A DNA stretch of 52,617 nucleotides from an uncultured Clostridium sp. (GTDB lineage Bacteria; Bacillota; Clostridia; TANB77; CAG-508). The notes below the pieces were generated by a model that saw only the letters and a list, made by a program, of their open reading frames with translations, was not told the origin of the DNA and did no database searches. Each line of letters begins with the position of its first letter. Position 1 is the stretch's first letter. Positions 47,284-52,617 of this stretch are shown one piece after another. The stretch is from contig CANSII010000010.1 of the NCBI GenBank assembly GCA_947646915.1, positions 1-52,617 on the forward strand. The letters run 5' to 3'. The translations under genes were made by a program, and so were the position numbers.

Positions 47284-47312
47284 ATTATACTATATTTATT
47301 TCAAAAAAACAA
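47284..47312 (-). promoter_or_regulatory. promoter of uvrA
   Basis: TTGTTT (47312-47307), 17 bp, TATAAT (47289-47284). MITE copy H starts 11 bp above it. Confidence 0.7.
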
Positions 47313-47323
47313 GAGTTTGGTAA

Positions 47324-47533
47324 TTTTTTAATTTTTATTTTTCAAACTATATTATAGAAAAAAGATATATATTATAAAGCAAGTTTGACATTGAGTCGTT
47401 ATTCACTTTAAGTCATTATAGTGTGTATCTAAGGTTTGATTTTTTAATATCTTAAATACCTTGGAAAACAGAGCTGAATAATATATATCTTTTTTCTATA
47501 TAATATATTTTTTGCAAAATGCCGAAAATTAAA
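47324..47533 (+). repeat. MITE-like repeat, copy H
   Basis: The left end is diverged (TTTTTTAATTTTTATTTTTC) and the right end is CCGAAAATTAAA; both inner arms are intact. The flanks TTTGGTAA (47316-47323) and TTTGATAA (47534-47541) match at seven of eight bases, an aged 8-bp duplication. Confidence 0.88.
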
Positions 47534-47560
47534 TTTGATAATTTGAGTTTCGGTTTTTTT
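47522..47560 (+). terminator. terminator-like hairpin made by the end of MITE copy H
   Basis: CCGAAAATTAAATT pairs with AATTTGAGTTTCGG (two mismatches) and is followed by seven Ts. The second arm looks like a left end of the same element, so the hairpin may be a by-product of nested or repeated ends. Confidence 0.5.
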
Positions 47561-47638
47561 ATGGCTACAAATTATCCTTTACAACAAAAATATAAGCCAG
47601 CTGTAATAAGCAAAGCTTTAACAACTGACTTAAGAATA

Positions 47639-48172
47639 TTATTTACTATAATTTTGAATTTTTTTCATAAATATAATTCTATCAATTAAATCTAAAACAG
47701 AATAAATAATTGTTATTATTCCTACTGTTGTATATAAAATTTCTGCATTTATAAGTAATACCATACCAGCTATAATCATTAACATTGAAAATATTAAAGT
47801 CATTGTCCAATAAGGTGATTTTACTTCTTTCCATATTAATGTTGTTTGAAAATCCATTATTCCTGTAGCTATTATCCATAATCCTAATATAATTCTAAAT
47901 AACGATAATATAGCCTCTGAGCAAAACATTACTATTACTCCAAATACCACAGCTATTAACGCAATAGTTAATAAATAATCTTCTTTGGATTCTGAAGTAT
48001 AATATTCTACTAATTTTAATATTCCTATTGCAATAAATAAAATTCCCAATAATGTAGATATTGTTGCAATTGCTGCATTCGGTTTAACAACCAAAAGTAT
48101 TCCTAAAAATACAAATACTATAGAAATTACAATATCTGTCCAATTTGATCTTTTTAAAAATTTTTCAAACAT
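47639..48172 (-). CDS. HdeD/DUF308-type membrane protein
   Basis: A 177-residue protein with six hydrophobic segments in pairs (about 14-32, 34-55, 66-84, 88-107, 120-140 and 145-165), typical of HdeD-like proteins linked in E. coli to acid resistance. Function here is unknown. It is a single gene between MITE copy H and rpmF. The ATG has GAAGGAGTGG in front. Confidence 0.8.
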   Translation of the reverse strand: MFEKFLKRSNWTDIVISIVFVFLGILLVVKPNAAIATISTLLGILFIAIGILKLVEYYTSESKEDYLLTIALIAVVFGVIVMFCSEAILSLFRIILGLWIIATGIMDFQTTLIWKEVKSPYWTMTLIFSMLMIIAGMVLLINAEILYTTVGIITIIYSVLDLIDRIIFMKKIQNYSK

Positions 48173-48293
48173 TATTTTTCCACTCCTTCTTTTGTTTATT
48201 TATGGATATATAATATCACAATATTACAAAATTGTATAGAATTTTTTTATTTTTTGTAACATTTTGTATTATAGATGATTAAAACTTATTTGA

Positions 48294-48338
48294 TTTTTTG
48301 ATAGTATAGTATGCTACACATGCTATACTATCAAAAAA
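48294..48338. other. long A/T palindrome between the HdeD-like gene and rpmF
   Basis: TTTTTTGATAGTATAG and its exact reverse complement around a 13-base loop. One arm is shared with the rpmF terminator's T run, so the two hairpins could compete in the rpmF transcript. Confidence 0.6.
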
Positions 48339-48358
48339 TAGCACTTTTAATGTGCTAT
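48333..48358 (-). terminator. terminator of rpmF
   Basis: On the minus strand ATAGCAC, loop ATTAAAA, GTGCTAT, then TTTTTT; it starts 8 bp below the stop codon. Confidence 0.85.
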
Positions 48359-48365
48359 CCTAATC

Positions 48366-48557
48366 TTATGCATTTTCAGTTTCTTTTTTTGTAATAACTT
48401 GTTTTCCATTATAATATCCACAATTTCCACAAACTCTATGAGGCATTATAGGTTCATTACAATTTGGACATGTAGAAAGCTTAGGTTGTTCTTTTTTCCA
48501 TGTTGATCTTTTTGAATGTGTTCTTGCTTTTGACCATCTTCTTTTTGGTTGTGCCAT
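48366..48557 (-). CDS. rpmF: 50S ribosomal protein L32
   Basis: A 63-residue protein with the family start MAQPKRRWSKARTHSKRS and a zinc ribbon CPNC ... CGNC (about residues 30-47). It is the zinc-containing form. It has a consensus promoter, a MITE above that promoter and its own terminator, so it is a single-gene unit. The ATG has AAGGGGGGAA. Confidence 0.97.
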   Translation of the reverse strand: MAQPKRRWSKARTHSKRSTWKKEQPKLSTCPNCNEPIMPHRVCGNCGYYNGKQVITKKETENA

Positions 48558-48631
48558 TTTTATTCCCCCCTTTGTTATAAGATATATTTTTTTATATCTA
48601 TTTAAAATTTCTTTATTTTTTGTACTTTAAA

Positions 48632-48660
48632 ATTATACAAGTATTTTTTTGTTTTGTCAA
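48632..48660 (-). promoter_or_regulatory. promoter of rpmF
   Basis: TTGACA (48660-48655), 17 bp, TATAAT (48637-48632). MITE copy I starts 12 bp above the -35. Confidence 0.88.
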
Positions 48661-48672
48661 CTTTTTAAGCTT

Positions 48673-48755
48673 TTTAAGTTTCGTTTTTTTATTTTATGAA
48701 TTAATTATAGAAAAAATTATATATTTTAATGCGAAATATATATCTTTTTTATAAA
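48673..48755 (+). repeat. MITE-like repeat, copy I (short, diverged)
   Basis: The left end TTTAAGTTTCGTTTTTTT is intact. Short A/T arms follow (TAGAAAAAATTATATATT ... AATATATATCTTTTTTATA) without the core. The right end is not clear. The rest of the gap to asnB holds a small hairpin (CAGTCTT ... AAGACTG, about 48762-48779) and nothing else I can name. Confidence 0.65.
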
Positions 48756-48895
48756 TAATACAGTCTTACAAAAGACTGGAAAATAAAATAAAAAAGTAGT
48801 TTACATATGACTTTATCAAATGAAACAATTTTTGTTTAAACGCATATATTATTATAAATTTATTTTAAACTTATATTTATAAATTGGAGGTTTTT

Positions 48896-50744
48896 ATGTG
48901 TGGTTTTGTTGGTTTTGCAGATTTTAAAAATGATGTTTCTAGCATGAAAAATATTTTAATCAATATGAATTCTACATTATCTAGAAGAGGACCTGATGAA
49001 GATGGATATTACATAGATAAAAATGTTGCTTTAGCTCATAAAAGATTAATAGTTATAGATCCTAATGGTGGAAAACAACCAATGATTGAAAAGTGCTCTT
49101 ATGGCGATTATGTTATTGTATATAATGGACAAATATATAATACAAAAGAGCTTAAAAATGAGTTAATAAAAAATAACTTCTCAATTAATAGTCATTCTGA
49201 TACAGAAATTCTATTAAAGTCCTATATTCATTATGGTTCTAATGTTGTTAACCATTTAAATGGTATTTTTGCTTTTGCAGTTTGGAATACAAAGAAAAAA
49301 GAATTATTCTTAGCTAGAGATCATTTTGGAGTAAAGCCTTTATTTTATACTATTAAAAATGGATGCTTAATTTTTGCTTCTGAAATTAAAGCTTTATTTG
49401 AATATCCTAGTGTAGAAAAAATTATTGATAGTCAAGGTATAAGTGAGCTATTTGGTATTGGTCCAGCACATACTCCTGGATATACTATTTTTAAAGATAT
49501 ATTTGAAATTAAGCCTGCTCATTGTGCTATTTTTAATGAAAGTGGTTTTCATATTAATAGGTACTGGAAATTAAAGTCAGAAAAACATACTGATAGTTTT
49601 GATACCACTTGTGATAAAGTCAAATCTTTGCTAAAAGATAGTATAACAAGTCAACTTGTTTCTGATATGCCTTTATGTACTTTTCTTTCTGGAGGTTTAG
49701 ATTCTAGTATTATTACAAAATTTGCAGCTGATCATTATAAAGAACAGGATTTGCCTCCTCTTGATACTTATTCTATAGATTATGTAGATAATGATAAAAA
49801 TTTTGTAAAAAGCGATTTTCAGCCTAATTCAGATAATTATTATATAAATCTAATGAATGAGAACTTGCATACTAATCATCATCAAATTGTAATTGATACT
49901 CCTGAACTGGCTAAATACTTAGAGGATGCCATGATTGCTCGAGATATGCCTGGTATGGCTGACATTGACTCTTCTCTACTTCTGTTTTGTAAAAATGTAA
50001 AAAATGAAATGACTGTTTCTTTGACAGGTGAATGTGCTGATGAAATTTTCGGTGGCTATCCTTGGTTTTTCCGTGCTGATAGCTTAAATAGTGGTACTTT
50101 TCCTTGGTCTATTGCAATTGATGAAAGGCAAAAACTTTTAAATCCTTCTATAGGTTCTATGGTTAATTTGAAAAGTTATATTGATTATAGGTATAATGAG
50201 AGCTTATCAGAAGTTGAAATATTAGATTGCGATACAAAAGAAACTGCTGAAAAAAGAAAAATTTCCCATCTAACTTTAAACTGGTTTATGCAAACTCTTT
50301 TAGATCGTTCTGATAGAATGTCTATGTATAATGGCTTTGAGCTTCGTGTTCCTTTTTGTGATTACAAATTAGCTGAATATGTATGGAACATTCCTTGGGA
50401 AATTAAAGCTTTAAATGGTCGCGAAAAAGGTCTCCTTCGATATATTTGTAAAGATTTCTTACCTTCTGAAATTGTTGATAGGAAAAAGTCTCCTTATCCA
50501 AAAACTCATAATCCGACTTATTTGGCTAAGGTTAAAGGTTTGCTTTCTGATATTATGAAGGATAAAAATGCTCCTATTAATATTATTCTTAATAAAGATT
50601 ATATTTTGGATATTTTGAATACTGATGGTTCTGCTTTTTCTAGACCTTGGTTTGGTCAATTGATGACACGGACCTCAGCTCATGGCCTATCTTTGCCAAG
50701 TGAATATGTGGCTTGAGAGGTATCAGCCTAAAATTGAAATATAA
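48896..50744 (+). CDS. asnB: asparagine synthetase (glutamine-hydrolysing), +1 shift at CGG
   Basis: It makes asparagine from aspartate, glutamine and ATP. The start is ATG 48896, giving MCGFVGF with the nucleophile Cys2, after TTGGAGGT. The N-terminal Ntn amidase (about 1-200) and the C-terminal PP-loop synthase (SGGLDSS, near residue 262) are normal. The zero frame departs from the family at CGG 50669-50671. Skipping the C gives MTGPQLMAYLCQVNMWLERY, the usual end, with stop TAA at 50742-50744 and 615 residues. The intrinsic terminator starts 3 bp past this restored stop. Confidence 0.93.
50669..50672 (+). other. putative +1 recoding site (CGGA read as Gly) in asnB
   Basis: ACA CGG ACC TCA in the zero frame. 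Skipping C gives ACA GGA CCT CAG CTC (T-G-P-Q-L), conserved in AsnB. Confidence 0.8.
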
Positions 50745-50747
50745 TTT

Positions 50748-50778
50748 TAGAGGCTACACTGTAGCCTCTAGTTCTTTT
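50748..50778 (+). terminator. terminator of asnB
   Basis: TAGAGGCTAC and GTAGCCTCTA around ACT, then GTTCTTTT. The stem may also end the decayed gene on the other strand. Confidence 0.8.
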
Positions 50779-51090
50779 ACATCTTCCAAAATGCTTGTTG
50801 CATACTTAGGAATTTCTGAAAATCTCTTTTCAACATTATTATTAAACAATGGAAAAGGATTCCTATATATTCATAATACTTCACGCCATACCATTATCAA
50901 AATTAGAAATGCCATACCTGTAAAAATGGCACAGACTGTTATTGTTATTACTAATGAAGACATAAAAGTTCCATCCCTTCTCATTACGCAATTAGTATTT
51001 ATGCGAACCGACCATGTATTAGCATCGGAGAACTTTCCACGTGTACTATTTACTGACACTCTACAACTCGGTCCTCAAGTTTCCATATTT
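50766..51090 (-). pseudogene. decayed gene below the Nudix hydrolase
   Basis: The minus strand shows protein-like stretches in different frames. One reads from GTG 51059 with KFSDANTWSVRINTNC and a hydrophobic stretch, and stops at TGA 50871. The same frame continues after the stop with NPFPLFNNNVEKRFSEIPKY and ILEDVKELEATV to 50766. A third frame has YGISNFDNGMA. This suggests a broken gene with more than one shift and a nonsense change. I do not recognise the family. Its breaks are not at CGG, so they do not follow the window's recoding pattern. A plus-strand open frame of 137 codons here has no ribosome site or family match. Confidence 0.4.
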
Positions 51091-51522
51091 TTACCATCCA
51101 TATATAGAAAATGGTTCATCATTTAGATAATTTTCTATTCCCTTTCTGACATATGGAATTACATTAATGGGTAATTCATTCAATTTATAAAATTTTAATT
51201 CATCACACTTGTCTTTTTCCATAATGTCAATCTTACCATCATATTTTTTACAAGTAAGAAAATAATCTATACTTTCCCTATTAGGTGTTTTTCTATGCAT
51301 AACATGAACAATTTCTAAATCTTCTTCCTTTATTTTTATTCCTGCTTCTTCTAGTGCTTCTCTTTGCATTGCTTTTATTACACTTTCATTGCCATCTATA
51401 TGACCTGCTACAACACTATAATTTCCGTCCTCATATCCTGTGTTATATCTTCTTTGTAATAATATTTTTCCATCTTCTATTAATATTAAATGTACTGCTG
51501 TTACTAATTTAAATCTTTCCAT
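51091..51522 (-). CDS. Nudix hydrolase
   Basis: A 143-residue hydrolase with a perfect Nudix box GHIDGNESVIKAMQREALEE followed by AGI (about residues 40-62), matching GX5EX7REUXEEXGU. It removes nucleoside diphosphates from an unknown substrate, perhaps an oxidised nucleotide. It lies 19 bp below the DinD-like gene and is probably co-transcribed. The ATG has AAGGAGGAAGA in front. Confidence 0.92.
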   Translation of the reverse strand: MERFKLVTAVHLILIEDGKILLQRRYNTGYEDGNYSVVAGHIDGNESVIKAMQREALEEAGIKIKEEDLEIVHVMHRKTPNRESIDYFLTCKKYDGKIDIMEKDKCDELKFYKLNELPINVIPYVRKGIENYLNDEPFSIYGW

Positions 51523-51541
51523 TTCTTCCTCCTTGATATTT

Positions 51542-52402
51542 TTATTTATTTCTTTTTGGCAATTTATTATTATTTGCCATTCTTTTATTTTCTGATTTTA
51601 CTCTTCTTTCTAATTTTTTCAAATCCTCTGCTGGTTTTAAATTTTCTGGCTTTATTCCTCTTTTATTTAGCATTTTTCTTACACTTAAGTTATTATCTAT
51701 GTGTTCATCTGTTATACTTTCTTCTCCATAAATATCTTTTTCAGTTACATTGTAATTTGTCATTTCAGTTGCTAAATTTTTTGCTGCTATTGTAAGTGTT
51801 GGTAAAAAATCTGCAAGTGGTCTATTTTCTTTTACACCATATTTTGCTTTCATTTGCATAGTATTTAATCCACCAAATAAAGCTGAGTCTCCTTTTGAAC
51901 GAATTCTTGCAAATCCTAAATCATCTACTCCTCTTTCATAGATATTTTTAGATAATTGTTTTTCTGACTCTTTTAATTTTTCTCTTGCTTCTAATCGATT
52001 CATTAATTTTATTCTATCTTCTATTATTTCTTGCTTTCTAGTTTGTACTGCAAAATAAGTTTGTGCAAATGCTATTTCTTCTTTTTTAGAATCTCCATTT
52101 TGAGCAATTAAATAACAAGCATATCTTGTAAGCATATAATCTTCTACTTGTCTTTTAGCGCCTTTTCCTATATATATCATTTTGCTGACTTTAGCAAAAT
52201 GATCAAATTCACTAATTCCAGAGTTTTTACAAGATTCTATTGCTTTATTAATTACTTCTAAAAAGTTTCTCCATTGCATATAACCTAATTGAATTTGCAA
52301 ATCTCTAGCATACCAAAATTCTATATTTTCTTTTTCTTCTATATTAATAATAGAATCAAATTTTTCTTTTAGCTCTATTAGTTTTGTTTTTTGAAATTCC
52401 AT
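51542..52402 (-). CDS. dinD: DinD-like DNA-damage-inducible protein
   Basis: A protein of about 286 residues. The N-terminal Bro-N/DinD-type part has [19 protein letters not shown] (about 33-51) and [13 protein letters not shown] (about 67-80). The middle shows [26 protein letters not shown] in pieces (about 115-140). The C-terminal part has [16 protein letters not shown] (about 198-213). In E. coli DinD opposes RecA filaments; here the role is inferred. I prefer ATG 52402 (MEFQKTK) with GGAAG 8 bp before it, though ATGs at 52417 and 52429 are possible. The 188 bp above it to the window end hold no gene that I can see. Confidence 0.8.
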   Translation of the reverse strand: MEFQKTKLIELKEKFDSIINIEEKENIEFWYARDLQIQLGYMQWRNFLEVINKAIESCKNSGISEFDHFAKVSKMIYIGKGAKRQVEDYMLTRYACYLIAQNGDSKKEEIAFAQTYFAVQTRKQEIIEDRIKLMNRLEAREKLKESEKQLSKNIYERGVDDLGFARIRSKGDSALFGGLNTMQMKAKYGVKENRPLADFLPTLTIAAKNLATEMTNYNVTEKDIYGEESITDEHIDNNLSVRKMLNKRGIKPENLKPAEDLKKLERRVKSENKRMANNNKLPKRNK

Positions 52403-52617
52403 GACTATCGCTTCCATATAAATACTCATAATAGCATATTTAAGATTATCTTTTAGTTCGTTTATTGGTATATTTATTTTTCTAATTTATATGATACTAT
52501 TGTGATATTATTTTAAAATATTTGTTTTGCAATGTCAAGTAATATTATTAATCTTTCATATTATGAAAATTGCAATATTAATTGCACGCTTTTTTCTTAA
52601 AAATTAAAAATCTTTAA

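Noticed and set aside
1-48755. Repeats as a known riboswitch or ribosomal RNA leader
   Set aside because: They have terminal inverted repeats and target duplications, lie above the promoters, not within the transcripts, and show no known riboswitch motif.
9514-50672. Plain pseudogenes or random sequencing errors at the seven broken genes
   Set aside because: All nine breaks have the same base, sign and codon (CGG to GGN at an expected Gly), and no in-frame CGG is seen elsewhere; still, raw reads should be checked.
9514-50672. Reassignment of CGG to another single amino acid (as Trp or Gln in some Bacilli and Clostridia)
   Set aside because: A plain reassignment would not change the frame; each site needs one base skipped to recover the family sequence.
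50713-51126. Plus-strand protein of 137 codons after asnB
   Set aside because: It starts inside the restored asnB end, has no ribosome site, crosses the terminator stem and overlaps the Nudix gene; no family likeness.
52430-52617. SOS box upstream of dinD
   Set aside because: A GAACTAAAAGAT-like string is present but does not match the GAAC-N4-GTTC dyad.

Overview
This window is a very AT-rich stretch (roughly 30% G+C by eye) of a chromosome from a walled, low-GC Firmicute, most likely an uncultured gut Clostridia lineage. The evidence is a Suf Fe-S operon with SufU, T-box leaders before pheS and valS, a class B PBP and a DacF-type carboxypeptidase, a GxGD prepilin peptidase, EF-P, YqeG and a typical tmRNA. 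The lineage is inference. Nearly all genes run on the minus strand.

Layout: uvrB (+); a prepilin-like protein, an ABC/FtsX fusion and a PBP (-); ssrA tmRNA (-); an M23 peptidase (+); a zinc-ribbon protein, efp, an M24 aminopeptidase, a prepilin peptidase and yqeG (-); small proteins with a transglutaminase-fold protein (-); pheT and pheS with a T-box (-); yihY, recG, a metallophosphoesterase, tsaD, an M50 protease, tcdA, mnmA, sufU, sufS, sufD, sufB, sufC and a DtxR-like regulator with its own promoter and operator (-); a glucoamylase-like protein (-); dacF (+); valS with a T-box, pspA, a TPM-like membrane protein and a P-loop protein, then uvrA (-); an HdeD-like protein and rpmF (-); asnB (+); a decayed gene, a Nudix hydrolase and dinD (-). 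The central block joins Fe-S/sulfur assembly (suf) with sulfur- and t6A-dependent tRNA modification (mnmA, tsaD, tcdA).

Two patterns stand out. (1) Seven genes, including normally essential tsaD, mnmA and sufS, look frameshifted, but all nine breaks are the same event: an in-frame CGG where skipping the C gives a glycine codon GGN in the expected place and restores the family sequence. I found no in-frame CGG serving as arginine anywhere in the window, although CGG occurs more than twenty times in the other two phases. This suggests that CGG is unassigned and that CGGN is read as Gly by +1 frameshift or quadruplet decoding. (2) A MITE-like element of about 215 bp (12-bp terminal inverted repeats, 8-bp target duplications) recurs about eight times. 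Six copies sit 11 to 14 bp upstream of the -35 box of a minus-strand promoter, always in the same orientation, suggesting promoter-targeted insertion or a mobile upstream promoter element. One copy carries four tandem 142-bp units.
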